Source of the DNA: Puffinus mauretanicus
Lineage: Eukaryota > Chordata > Aves > Procellariiformes > Procellariidae
Assembly (NCBI GenBank): GCA_023333565.1
Contig: JAJKFH010003463.1
Coordinates: 1-64,000 of the forward strand
Direction: 5' to 3'
DNA: 64,000 bases
Position numbers and translations under genes: made by a program. The stretch's first letter is position 1, and every line of letters begins with the position of its first letter. A model generated the notes under the pieces. That model made no database searches and was not told the DNA's origin. It was given only the letters and a program-made list of their open reading frames with translations. Below, piece by piece: positions 11,311 through 20,793 of the stretch.

Positions 11311-11370
11311 CTCTGCTACCAGACCCCTGGGCTACGAGCCCAGCATGTTTCCAACCATCCTCTGCTACCA
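11311..11370 (-). other. Initiator-Met primer site and tRNA-like leader
   Basis: 11353-11370 reads TGGTAGCAGAGGATGGTT on the minus strand, a perfect 18-base complement of the 3' end of vertebrate initiator tRNA-Met, 2 bases after the LTR. The next 31 bases (11322-11352) match the sense strand of the same tRNA from the D-arm end through the anticodon arm and variable loop at 25 of 31 positions. They include a perfect CTGGG/CCCAG stem around the loop CTCGTAG. 11311-11321 then repeats TGGTAGCAGAG. The tRNA comparison is from my knowledge of the tRNA sequence. Confidence 0.85.
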
Positions 11371-11372
11371 GA

Positions 11373-11550
11373 TGTCGGAGTGACTCGGGGTCCGAGTGGG
11401 AGTGCGAACCCAGAGTAATGACGAATCCCAATATGGGCATGGTCATTCTCCTTTTAGTCAAACAAATATTCATCTTAACTATCTTCTTTTATCATATAAC
11501 GTTACAATCTACAGAAGTTATTTACACTACAACACAAAGATCTCTCCATA
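11373..11550 (-). mobile_element. 5' LTR of the composite element (178 bp)
   Basis: Pairs with 9913-10091. Its first bases have decayed to TATGGAGAG on the minus strand instead of TGTGGAGAG. It ends GACTCCGACA two bases before the primer site. Confidence 0.88.
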
Positions 11551-11556
11551 CCCTGT
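11551..11556. repeat. Target-site duplication, right copy (CCCTGT)
   Basis: Exact partner of 9907-9912. Confidence 0.9.
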
Positions 11557-12169
11557 CCTGCACTGCTCCTGGCTGGGGCAGTGGAGGGGCCTGGGCTGGC
11601 AGGACGGCCCCTCCCTGCCACCCCTGGGGAATCGCACACCGCTCCCCACCCCAGGCAGGCCCTGCCTCTAACATAGCTATACCCCTTGACAGTTCTTGGT
11701 TCTCCAAGCATTTTTGCAGGAGCTAAAGCTTACAACAGTTTTACAGCTCCAGGATGAACAATGTCTTCCTTTAGACTATGCATACATGTTGGATGCACAT
11801 CACAGACCAGAAGCTAAACTTATTCTTACTTTTATGCCAAGCTCGGAAATAGCTTGGAATAGCAATGACTGTGAAAATAACTTAAGAAAACACAGCAGCA
11901 AACTGTCTGAAAACAACAATTGCCTAAGTGATGTTATCAGCCTGGCAACAGACTTGCTTTACTGCACAGTAGCACAGGATGGAGGAAGGAATTGTGAAAG
12001 GCAATACAACTTGCTTGGAACATGACCTGGGACCATGAGCTTTTACCTCAGGGTCGATGTGACCTGAAGACCCAATGTAAGCCAGCTCTTACTGGCTCAG
12101 GATGCCCCATACTAACGATAAAACAATAGAAGATTTACCTTTCAAAAAACCCCAGGCATATAACTACAG
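11557..12169. other. No recognised gene; GC-rich then mixed sequence
   Basis: The first ~130 bases continue the C-rich target block of 9560-9906. A 109-codon frame at 11696-12025 has no domain I recognise. It lies just upstream of an LTR-like block and could be decayed viral sequence, but I cannot show this. Confidence 0.35.
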
Positions 12170-12548
12170 CCAGAAGAGCAATCAACCAGAATCCAGCATG
12201 ACACCTCCCCCCCCCCAGCATAAACACCTGCACAGGACATCAGTTTAGAGCAACGAAGATTAACACACCACTGACCATACGTCCACACCACCTGCACGGG
12301 ACAAGTGTGTACTGATCCTGCATGGGACAAGTACATACTGATTAGGTGAGCAATAGTATCTGATTAGCCCACCCCTTAACATGAGTAATTTGATTGGTTT
12401 ACACAAACTGTATTATAACATAAATAAACCCTGCTTTCCTCTGTATCAGGGTCCTCCATGCATTAGGCGCACCACTATGCGCATTGCTAAAATGAGAGAA
12501 TAAATTCCCTTGGTAATTCTATGCTAAGCATCCTTGTCTCACTCCTCA
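12170..12548 (+). mobile_element. LTR-like block (promoter and poly(A) part of an ERV LTR)
   Basis: A TATA-like TATTATAACATAAATAAA at about 12411, a GGGTCCTCCATGCATTAGGC start-site region, AATAAA at 12499-12504 and the ending CTTGTCTCACTCCTCA at 12533-12548 follow in the order seen in U3-R-U5 of gamma-type retroviral LTRs. The left edge is uncertain. It has the same orientation as the ERV remnant at 14780-24022 and could be its 5' LTR. Confidence 0.5.
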
Positions 12549-14779
12549 GCTGGCAAAGAACTGACTTTTACAGAATCAGCTGGGAGACTACTTCATACTT
12601 CTCACATTTCAAGAAGAATATGCACTACCTCATCCATGTTGTTTTGCACCTTAATTTTTCTCCTTTTACTTCCCTCTGGATTTGTACCACACATTTGAAA
12701 TGAAATTATATTGTACAGGTTATGTATGCCATTTTTCCACTCTGATTGATTCTGGCTCTCTGTTCATGATTAAAACAAGGTTATTTCTCAGTCACTGTAC
12801 AATATGCAAATACACATATTTTGGCTCATTGGCAGTCCTCCCTAGCCAGTGATCATGCAAGACTCTTCTCAATAACCGTTCTGTTATTTCCTCTATGAGC
12901 CTATAAATATGCAAAATTAGGAAAGAGCAGTTCATCCACAGTAACAATGTATCCTTTTATGCAGTGACTACTCTCCCATATTAGATTCCTTTACAAAATA
13001 GCTTATATCTGCTATGACTGTATGTAAATCCTAGTATTATTGTCTTAAATCAAAGTTTGTATCAACAGAAAGCTGAACCGCTGGCATTCTTTCTCTCCAA
13101 CTGATGTAGAAATAAACCATTTCTGCCTGCCTTGAATCCCCAAAATAGACTACATGTTCATTCATGACAGCACAGAATCTCAGATTTTAATGTCAGAGTG
13201 GAATATGGTGCAGTAGAGGCTAACTTTCTGAAGACAATTACAGATGTCTTGCTAGAGAGGTTCTGGTTTTGAAGTGACAAAATATATAGAGCTCTTGGTG
13301 CCTTCAGACAACGTGTCAAGCCTGGATAAGCCTATCATGGAATTCCATGGAAGGTAGTCCTCATTCCCTAAAGGTACTGTTAGGGACTGATTCAAAAATC
13401 CATTACATCAATAAGAAATTATTTGCATGAGATATAGGTGATTATATGACTCTGGCTTTCTTCAGTCCTATTAAATATAAGTTTGTATAATAAACTCCTG
13501 TCTTGTCCTGGCCAAAACTTCCCCTTCCAAACAGAATTTTGATAGGAAACACCAATTTCACAGAAAGCATCAACTTTCTGACTGAATTTTGTTTAAACAA
13601 AAATTCTCAGCCAAAATTTTTTCAAGAGTTTTGAAGAGCAATCTAAGGAGAAACATTATCTTCTGAAGAGATTAAGACATGAGGCACATTTTGATGTCTT
13701 GAGATGCAGCAAGCACAGCATTTGAGGTGAAAATAAATTACTTTCAACTACCCCACCAACAGTATGCTTAGGTTGCTGCAGCACAATGCACTTTCTCTCT
13801 GTCCTGTTCACGCTGATACCATCAGCCAGATATAGGCCCACAGACCCACACCACATTCCTTTGATGCACAGGAAAGGAACAAGAGGATCTGAGTGCTCCT
13901 ATGGCTAAAGAAACTCTGCTAGATGGGATTTTTCAAAAGGCCTCACCCTTTCTCTTTTCCATGACTGATCCTGTCACATATATTGACGTACACAGAGGTT
14001 CACACTTGGAAGGAAAATAAATTTGAGAGTTCTTCTGATACAATTAAAGGGAACTGCTGGTAAAAATGTACTGCTGGAGCATGCTCTTACTTCCACATAT
14101 ACACACATTCCTCCACCTTTTTCCTTTCACCCCTGAGTGTTGCAAGACCCACCTTCATATTGTTTTCCAGACGTATTTGCAATCTAACTCTGCATCTTCC
14201 TCCCCCATAAAAAGCAACAGGCTGCTTGGTAGTGTAATACTCTTATTCCATGAACACCCACAGAAAAGAGATACTTTGGAGATACTATTGGAGCAGTTTG
14301 CCAGACTACAGAAAGCTAAGTGACATGCAGTGCATATTAAAAACCCTACTTATACCTCACTCTACCAGATTTAGTGGTTAAAGATGACATTGGCTGCAGG
14401 AACTTAAACATTGATTCTTGGTAGGACTACCTTCAGATCCCTTCAGTGTGACTTCGGATCAGCTCTGAAAAATGAGCAATGCACAGGAACAGCAATGTAG
14501 CATTGATTTACCATGATAAATCTTACTTTATGAAATACATAGTGACTCTCAACTTCTCATCATGTCACTTCCAGCACTTTCTGTGCAGGTTATGTGTAAG
14601 AAACTATAGGCAAAATAAACAACAAAAAAATTCTGGAAATATTAGCAGTTAGATAGTAACATGATTTCATTCCTAAAATAACAAGTTGAGAAAAATAAAA
14701 AGATTCATTTTTACTGGCATATGTGGCTAAGTGATGATAAGAAGTGTTGATGAGTAAGGGTAGTATAGTTTGCGGTGAC
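12549..14779. other. No recognisable gene
   Basis: AT-rich DNA with only short frames. If the block at 12170-12548 is the 5' LTR of the element at 14780, gag and most of pol should lie here, but I recognise no gag, protease or RT motif. Confidence 0.4.
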
Positions 14780-15900
14780 AATTGTGAAGCTGCAGCTGAC
14801 AACACTTTATACTGACTCCTATGCTGTATGGGTTGGAGGAATGCAGTGGCTTGGAAAACTGGCAACGACAAGACCGGCAAGTAGGGAAAAGAGAAATTTC
14901 AGGGTGCCTATATTGGGAAAAACTATAAAAATTAGCTTTATACTATTCCCTTCGAGTAGGACATGTAGCTAAAAAGCTAACCAAAACTCAATGCTAAAGC
15001 TGACTGGCTAGCTTGAATTAATACTGTTATAGAACCTGATTCCACTAAATGGAACTGGTTAGCTCACTGGCTGCTTGCCTCATTAGAACATACTGGTACA
15101 GATTATTTACTTAGGCATATATGAGGGGGTGGCCACTAACCACTTGATGAGCATGTGCCTTGACATCCAGCTGACAAATATGTGCAGAAACCAGAAAACA
15201 TTGCAAGGAAAGTCAAACCTTCGCTAACCTCAGAGATAGTAAAATTCCCTGGTCCACTTGGCAAACTGAGTGAGTTGAACCTCTCCCTCGAATATCCAAA
15301 GGGTGGCACTATCTCCTTACTGGATTTGAAATGGTATTGGGCTTGGGGAAGGCTTTGCACTGCTGAAGAGCAGATGGTCTTGCCATGGTGGCAGGGCTTA
15401 ATCGATGGTTTGCTGATACTCCTATGCCCTCTGCCATGCAATATGACAATGGCATGCACTGTAAAAATAAAACTGTCCAAGGACGGTGTGAATGCTGTGG
15501 AGTCACCTGGGTATTCCAACTGCCCTATAGACCTCATAGTAATGGTATGGTCAAGAGGTGGAATGGTCTTTTAAAACAAGATCTAAGACAAAATTTATAT
15601 ATAGGAAAATGAGGCAAAGTCTTACCTGAGGCCACGCAATGCCTAAATAACCAACAAACACCCAGTGAAACAAGATCATTTTCCAACTACCCAACCCCAC
15701 AAAACCTCCAGACACCCCACTGTCAACTCACTATTTTTCTCAGGGTGACACTGTTCTTACTGACCACTCTTCAATGGGTAAAATGTCTGTAACTTTACTC
15801 TCTCCTCAAGTAAAAGTCATATGGATAGCAGTTTCCAAATGGGGACTCTCTTTCACTATCACTGAGGCTTGGCTAATCTCCAAAACCAGATAATCTCTTA
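14780..15900 (+). pseudogene. Old ERV pol remnant: RNase H end and integrase
   Basis: Near 14805 the translation has YTDSYAVWVGG, the RNase H block with its catalytic Asp. At about 15385-15610 one frame carries an integrase core: the second catalytic Asp in QYDNGMHC, then WVFQLPYRPHSNGMVKRW. The third acidic residue expected in the last block is replaced by Lys, so the enzyme would be dead even without the other damage. Stops and frameshifts separate the pieces. The adjoining sequence to 15900 continues as the decayed integrase C-terminus. Orientation and order (RNase H, integrase, env) fit a plus-strand provirus. The class cannot be settled by eye. Confidence 0.7.
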
Positions 15901-15918
15901 TCTCTTTCAGTTAACAAA

Positions 15919-16452
15919 TTGTGTCTAGATGGTTTCTTTGGCCTGGACAAGACTACAGTACACACAGGAAATCATAACCTTAAGATGACCATGACATCTG
16001 TGGTATTGTGCTTATCCTTATTTGTATCTTGTTTTTCCTTATGCCAAGAATGGACCAATAATCCTATCATTCAATTTATAAATACAGTTTCTCAAATAGG
16101 TAAAGGACCAGATTGTTTGCATTGCCTACACCACCCTCAGTCTTTTTTTTATTGAGTGGTTAGCTGTTTCTGAAACATCTTGGTATAAACCTAATTTGGC
16201 GCACTTACTCCCCAACACTCCAAATTATCAACACCAATCTTTTAAGGTACATTCTTATGATAGAGCCCCATGGTGCATTAGAATGCCCTAGAGCACAAAC
16301 TCAACCTGGGTTGGAAAAGCAAGCAATGGTGATCACAGTCTGTATGACAATCAAACCCAAACACAGTTTAATTTAAGTGTAACACAGTATAAGGTTGTAT
16401 TGGTTCTGACCTGAAATCCTCAGGGACCTGCAACAAGAAGTCAGCAATAACA
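15919..16452 (+). pseudogene. Old ERV env remnant, 5' part (surface subunit)
   Basis: After the integrase, a frame from about 15985 has a signal-peptide-like start (MTMTSVVLCLSLFVSCFSLC), then WTNNPIIQFINTVSQIGKGP and a CLHCL cysteine pair, and stops at 16155. Downstream frames are broken. At 16453 the reading is cut by the target duplication and LTR of the young provirus and resumes at 23429. The envelope would have been the receptor-binding surface glycoprotein. Multiple stops make it non-functional. Confidence 0.6.
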
Positions 16453-16458
16453 AATGAT
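16453..16458. repeat. Target-site duplication of the young provirus, left copy (AATGAT)
   Basis: AATGAT precedes the LTR at 16459 and is repeated exactly at 23423-23428. Six bases is the class II ERV size. Confidence 0.95.
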
Positions 16459-16855
16459 TGTCGGAGTGACCCGTGGGTCGGAGTGGGAGCGCGCTCTTGG
16501 AGGAATAATGAATCTCAATATGAGTATGGTTATTCCCCGTTTATTTCGCAATATCATGCTGCTTTTATACACCAAGCACATTAACATGTACACTCACAAA
16601 TCCTCTATTGGTTAGTATAAGCAAGCATACGAGTCCCAACAGACACAGATTGGCCAAGAGCAGGTGTCCACGCGAACGCTTCCTGCACCTGCATTCCGTT
16701 ATATAATTTACTGATAACCGCATTCCCCAATCTGTTTTTCCCTACTCCACTATCACCTCAGGGACTCGAAAACTACAACTGCTCTCCGGCTTGCCTTATA
16801 CTATAACCAACAAATCTTCAGTGCTTGGAATGTTCACAGAAAAAATCCTTCCACA
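16459..16855 (-). mobile_element. 3' LTR of the young provirus (397 bp)
   Basis: On the minus strand it runs from TGTGGAAGG to CACTCCGACA. It has TATAAAA and AATAAA (16540-16545 on the plus strand as TTTATT) only ~18 bases apart, so R is short. Near the U5 end is an inverted repeat GACCC-GT-GGGTC (plus strand 16468-16479). The other LTR lacks the two central bases there, the only length difference. Confidence 0.95.
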
Positions 16856-16880
16856 AATTCCCCTTTTTGTTTTTGAACAA
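16856..16880 (-). other. Polypurine tract of the young provirus
   Basis: The minus strand reads AAAAACAAAAAGGGGAATT directly before the TG of the 3' LTR, the plus-strand primer position. Confidence 0.85.
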
Positions 16881-17460
16881 TCCAAGCCTGAATACTTTCC
16901 AACAAAAAAGCAGCAGAAAGTTTAGTAACATTCAGAAAATTAAATAGAATCATCTTCAAACCAACAGTTTTTCAACAATGTGTAAGCTTACAAATATTAA
17001 TCTTAATTAAACACTTCTAATATAAAGACAAACTTAACACTTCTAATACAAAGGCCTATTTCTTTTTTTTTTTTTTTTTTTTACCCAGACAAATATTAAC
17101 CTTAACTTACTAAATCTATCTTCTTTTATACAAACTTACAAGTATTATCTTAACTTACTAAACCTATCTTTGTATACAAACTTACAAATATTAATCTTAA
17201 CTTACTTATCTTTGTATACAAACTTACCAATATTAATCTTAACTTACTTAACACAATCTTACCACTTAGCCAGACAAATATTAATCTTAACTTGCTAAAC
17301 CTATTTTCTTTTATAGATTTTATACAAACTTAACACTTTTAATACAAAGATATTGGTGACAGTCTTTGCATCTGATTTTGCTTTTTTCTATTTCATAAGG
17401 AGAGTTCATAACAACATACAGTCTCAGTCGTTACAATTCCTTTGATACGACTTCCTCTTC
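16881..17460 (-). repeat. AT-rich tandem-repeat tract in the place of env
   Basis: Variants of a unit such as AATCTTAACTTACTAAACC, TATACAAACTTACAAATATT and AACACTTCTAATACAAAG (plus strand) recur over most of the region, with a long T run at about 17058-17082 (poly-A on the viral strand). There is no frame of useful length and no envelope motif. Related units stand before the 3' LTR of the composite element (10190-10345). It could be spacer DNA, an RNA export or packaging element, or the scar of a lost env. Confidence 0.75.
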
Positions 17461-20118
17461 TTATGAGAGTGCAGACTTCACTGCTCGGCTAGGCACCCAT
17501 ATTGGTCCCTTATCTATGGAAACACACATGTATCCCCTCCCATTAAATATTACCGAAACTGGGCCCAGCCACATGCCAGTGATTGGGTCTCGATACATTA
17601 CTTTTAATTTCGGAAGCGTTGTATGAGAGTTAAACTTAAGGTTTTGGTGATGTATTATAATCGATGGCTCTTCTCTGTCTCCCATCAGACACAAATAATT
17701 TAGAGTAAATAGGACTTTATGCAGTCTCATCTGCGGGTCCTTTTCTCCCTCCTTTTGCTTTGCTAGATAGTCCTTCAATACCTGATGCGTACGTTCTACT
17801 AGGCTTTGCCCTGTCGGTGAGTTTGGGATGCCTGTAATATGCTTGACCCCCCATCTCATCAGAAAAGTTCTCAACTTCTGACTGGTGTAAGCAGGGCCAT
17901 TGTCTGTTTTCAGTTGTTCTGGCACACCCAACACTGCGAAGCAAGCAAGGAGGTGCTTACACACATGATGAGCTTTCTCACCCGATAAAGCCGTGGCCCA
18001 TATTACTTTAGAGAAGGTATCTATGGTGACATGTACATATTTGAGCTGCCCAAATTCAGCAATATGAGTTACATCAGTCTGCCAGAGCTCTAAAGCCTTG
18101 AGACCTTTTGGATTAACGCCCAGCCCTATTCCAGGTCCATGATTTCCACACTTGGGACAGGCCTGTATAATAGAGCGAGCTTCATTTTCTGATAACCCAT
18201 ATTGCCTTCTTAAACCCTTTGAGTTTTGATGAAATATTTCGTGACCCTGCCTAGCTTGCAAAAATTTATCTACAGGTGGTACATGACACGCTGGACTGAC
18301 AAGATTGTCCGCTATCTGATTACCTTGTCCTAAACCCAACTCCCATTGATGGCTACGGATATGAATAACACAACACGGAGCCGCTCGCTGAGAGATGGTC
18401 GATCTTAATTGAATAAACAGTTTCCCTAGCTGAGGATTATTTGTTTCCCTAATCAGTGCGTCTTGAATTCTTGGTATAAGCCCAGCTACATATAGAGAAT
18501 CAGTCACCACATTCAAAGGATGATTAGGCCAGTTCCCTAATGCCCATACCACCGCCATTAATTCTAAAGTCTGTAAGGTATCTCCAGCTTGCCCTTGCAA
18601 AATCTTTTTACACCATTGATCTGTTTCCCACCATACGCATGCAGCTTGTCTAGAACGTTTTCCCGCATCTGTATATACCGTCAACCCCTCGAGAATCGGG
18701 CTACCAACCACTTTAGGTTTTTCTAGCCACTGATTTCGTTTTAGAATTTGCCACAATTTCCCTTGAGGTTGCTGAGAGTGCACCTTTCCACTAAATCCTA
18801 ACAGAGATTCTTGAATGGTCAGCACGTGGCGTATCCACCACTCTAAATCTACAGCATTAACAGGAATACTGATGTCTGCTGGTTCCTGTCCTGTTAGCTC
18901 TATAATTCGCGTTCTCCCTTTTCGGATTAATTCCCCTACGGCTTCAGGACGAGTTTGTATACTAAAACGTGGTTGTACCCGTAAGAAAACCCATTCCAAA
19001 ATTTGAAAAAAGGAGGAATTTGGCAAATTATCATTATTCTTGTTGTCAATGGCAGTCACGGAGTTCATTCCCTGTTGTCCCTTCATCTCCCCCTTCTTGT
19101 TTTGCCATTGACATATAACAGCAAAAGGTGATTCTTCGGTGTTACAGATAAGCAAAGAAAGTGGCAGTTCAAGGATTCTTCTTGCGGTCCAGGCTATAGT
19201 AAGTTTGTTTATAATGTGCTGTAAAGCTACGTGATGTTTATCCGTTATATGAATTTCAGCTGCAGGCTGAGTGCCACGCAGTAATTCAATTAGTGGTTTA
19301 ATGTCTGCATTGGTAATGCCAGCGCAATTGCGAACCCATTGGATGTCGCCTAAGACCGTTTGCACATCAGCCAATGTTTTAAGTGGAGTTTTTAATGCTA
19401 TTTTTTGAGGACGAATTTTTGCCTGTTCAATAGTCCACCCTAGGTATTTCCAAGGTGGAGACCTCTGGATCTTTTCTGGTGCAATTACAAGTCCCTTGTC
19501 TGCTAACATGGTTGTTAATTGTTGTATATGATGCGCTTCAAAAGGAATTTGTTGACAACACAAAATATCATCCATATAATGATAGATGATAGTTTCAGGC
19601 CATTTTTCTCTTATTGGTTGCAGCGCCCAGGCGACATATAATTGACACAATGTAGGAGAGTTTTTCATCCCTTGTGGAAGTACCACCCACTCATACCGTT
19701 CTGCTGGTGCTGCTTTATTTATCGAGGGTATGGAAAAGGCAAATCTCTGAGTGTCCTGAGGGTGCAGTGGGATTGTAAAAAAGCAGTCCTTTAAATCAAC
19801 TATAAGTATGTGCCAATTTTCAGGTAACATATTAGGTGATGGCATTCCAGGTTGTAAAGCTCCCATAGGCAACATTTGAGCATTTATTTTCCTCAAATCA
19901 TGTAATAAACGCCACTTCCCACTTTTCTTAGGGATGACAAAAATAGGAGTATTCCATGGACTGACAGATGGTTTGATATGCCCCTCTATAAGTTGTTCGA
20001 ATACCAGTTGTTTAATTATTTGCAATCGCTCTTCAGTCATGGGCCACTGGTCAACCCAAACAGGATCATTGGAGATCCATGTTAACGGTGGGTTGGGCGA
20101 TTGCTCGCCAGTGCCCAT
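17461..20118 (-). CDS. pol: Pol polyprotein: reverse transcriptase, RNase H, integrase (885 aa)
   Basis: Uninterrupted. Reverse transcriptase: first catalytic Asp at 108 (VDLKDCFF) and YMDD at 181-184. RNase H: the four acidic residues at D484 (VYTDAG), E519, D540 (VVTDS) and D604. Integrase: zinc finger H626, H630, C654, C657, then D682 (LWQTDVTH), D739 (KTDNGPAY) and E775 (SLVERTH), with exactly 35 residues between the last two; a C-terminal domain ends the protein. All catalytic positions I can check are present, so the enzymes may work. It would be made by frameshift from pro, and the ATG at 20118 is just the first Met after the junction. Pol shares the gag phase and overlaps nothing else. 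The protein copies the element RNA into DNA and inserts it in the genome. Confidence 0.95.
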   Translation of the reverse strand: MGTGEQSPNPPLTWISNDPVWVDQWPMTEERLQIIKQLVFEQLIEGHIKPSVSPWNTPIFVIPKKSGKWRLLHDLRKINAQMLPMGALQPGMPSPNMLPENWHILIVDLKDCFFTIPLHPQDTQRFAFSIPSINKAAPAERYEWVVLPQGMKNSPTLCQLYVAWALQPIREKWPETIIYHYMDDILCCQQIPFEAHHIQQLTTMLADKGLVIAPEKIQRSPPWKYLGWTIEQAKIRPQKIALKTPLKTLADVQTVLGDIQWVRNCAGITNADIKPLIELLRGTQPAAEIHITDKHHVALQHIINKLTIAWTARRILELPLSLLICNTEESPFAVICQWQNKKGEMKGQQGMNSVTAIDNKNNDNLPNSSFFQILEWVFLRVQPRFSIQTRPEAVGELIRKGRTRIIELTGQEPADISIPVNAVDLEWWIRHVLTIQESLLGFSGKVHSQQPQGKLWQILKRNQWLEKPKVVGSPILEGLTVYTDAGKRSRQAACVWWETDQWCKKILQGQAGDTLQTLELMAVVWALGNWPNHPLNVVTDSLYVAGLIPRIQDALIRETNNPQLGKLFIQLRSTISQRAAPCCVIHIRSHQWELGLGQGNQIADNLVSPACHVPPVDKFLQARQGHEIFHQNSKGLRRQYGLSENEARSIIQACPKCGNHGPGIGLGVNPKGLKALELWQTDVTHIAEFGQLKYVHVTIDTFSKVIWATALSGEKAHHVCKHLLACFAVLGVPEQLKTDNGPAYTSQKLRTFLMRWGVKHITGIPNSPTGQSLVERTHQVLKDYLAKQKEGEKDPQMRLHKVLFTLNYLCLMGDREEPSIIIHHQNLKFNSHTTLPKLKVMYRDPITGMWLGPVSVIFNGRGYMCVSIDKGPIWVPSRAVKSALS

Positions 20119-20120
20119 AA

Positions 20121-20130
20121 CTAAAAAAGC
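20121..20130 (-). promoter_or_regulatory. Candidate pro-pol frameshift site (U6 at the pro stop)
   Basis: On the minus strand GCTTTTTTAG spans the last pro codons and the stop. The T run at 20128-20123 lets a ribosome slip back one base to enter pol, which is open through this point. It is not a textbook X XXY YYZ heptamer in the pro frame. Confidence 0.5.
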
Positions 20131-20768
20131 TTTGTAGTCAGTATTGCCCCGATCTGACCGAGAACATCACGTCCAATTAACGCTTCCAATCCTCCAGGAA
20201 GCGACAAAACATGGACCTTCAGTGTTGCCCTCTGGCCTTCTGGGAAACTCACTTGAACCGGTTTACTACTTATATATGGGGCCGAGTTTCCTCCTACTCC
20301 TGCAATCAATGCCTTTGGGGTTTCTATTTCCCACTGCAACGGCCAATTTGCTCGATTTATAATAGTTATGTCAGCCCCAGTGTCCAACATTGCATTTATT
20401 CTTATTGAAAGGTTCTCCTGACTCAAAGTCACAGTTTCGAGTGGGCGATGATCTAATTTTGTAGTGAAACATACAGCAGGCCCAGTAGAACCAAATCCTT
20501 TACACCCACGTTCTTCCCAATCTTGGTTTGATTGACTTAAAGGATTTTTAAAAGCTAATATCTGGGCTATCCGACTGCCTTTTGGGATGAAGAGAGGAGG
20601 ACTTATTGTATAGGCCATAATATAAATTCGACCGGTATAGTCTGCATCAATGACTCCAGGAATTACAATCAATCCTTTTATTCCTGCAGAAGATCGACCT
20701 AAAAGGATTCCACCTATCCTATTACTATCAGCTACTAAAGGCCCTACTGCATTGCTAGGATTTTGCAC
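20121..20768 (-). CDS. pro: dUTPase-protease (pro) of the young provirus, 215 aa or longer
   Basis: Counting from the GTG at 20768 (no ATG is available), residues 24-27 GRSS, 37-48 PGVIDADYTGRI, 66-73 RIAQILAF and 91-96 GFGSTG are the later conserved motifs of a trimeric dUTPase, the domain betaretroviruses carry in pro. The aspartic protease follows: active site DTG at 129-131, then IAGVGG as the flap and LIGRDVL as the helix before the C-terminus. The frame is open upstream of 20768 well into the 3' end of gag, so translation would enter by frameshifting, not at 20768. Relative to gag it is in the +1 (or -2) phase. It ends at a TAG inside a run of six U, where a -1 shift would lead into pol. 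The protease cuts the polyproteins; the dUTPase keeps uracil out of viral DNA. Confidence 0.93.
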   Translation of the reverse strand: MQNPSNAVGPLVADSNRIGGILLGRSSAGIKGLIVIPGVIDADYTGRIYIMAYTISPPLFIPKGSRIAQILAFKNPLSQSNQDWEERGCKGFGSTGPAVCFTTKLDHRPLETVTLSQENLSIRINAMLDTGADITIINRANWPLQWEIETPKALIAGVGGNSAPYISSKPVQVSFPEGQRATLKVHVLSLPGGLEALIGRDVLGQIGAILTTKLF

Positions 20769-20793
20769 ACTTCTGTATTGGTTAAAGTGAAAT

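Larger units (their letters stand above)
9913..11550 (-). mobile_element. Composite, internally deleted class II retroviral element
   Basis: Outer LTRs at 9913-10091 and 11373-11550 bracket only ~1.3 kb. The hexamer CCCTGT stands at 9907-9912 and again at 11551-11556, a perfect 6-bp target duplication typical of class II ERVs. Read on the minus strand the order is: 5' LTR, initiator-Met primer site, tRNA-like leader, gag start (33 codons of family sequence), purine tract, a different 388-bp LTR, Lys-type primer site, short leader with a new gag start, tandem repeats, purine tract, 3' LTR. Thus pieces of two element types lie inside one target duplication. The U5 end and leader are close to those of the young provirus at 16459-23422, but the U3 differs. 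Confidence 0.85.

Noticed and set aside
14780..16452. Treating the old RNase H-integrase-env pieces as part of the young provirus
   Set aside because: They are on the opposite strand, are decayed, and are cut by the young provirus and its target duplication.
17717..17944. Minus-strand 75-codon frame inside pol as an accessory gene
   Set aside because: It is a shadow in another frame of the integrase region, with no supporting start context.
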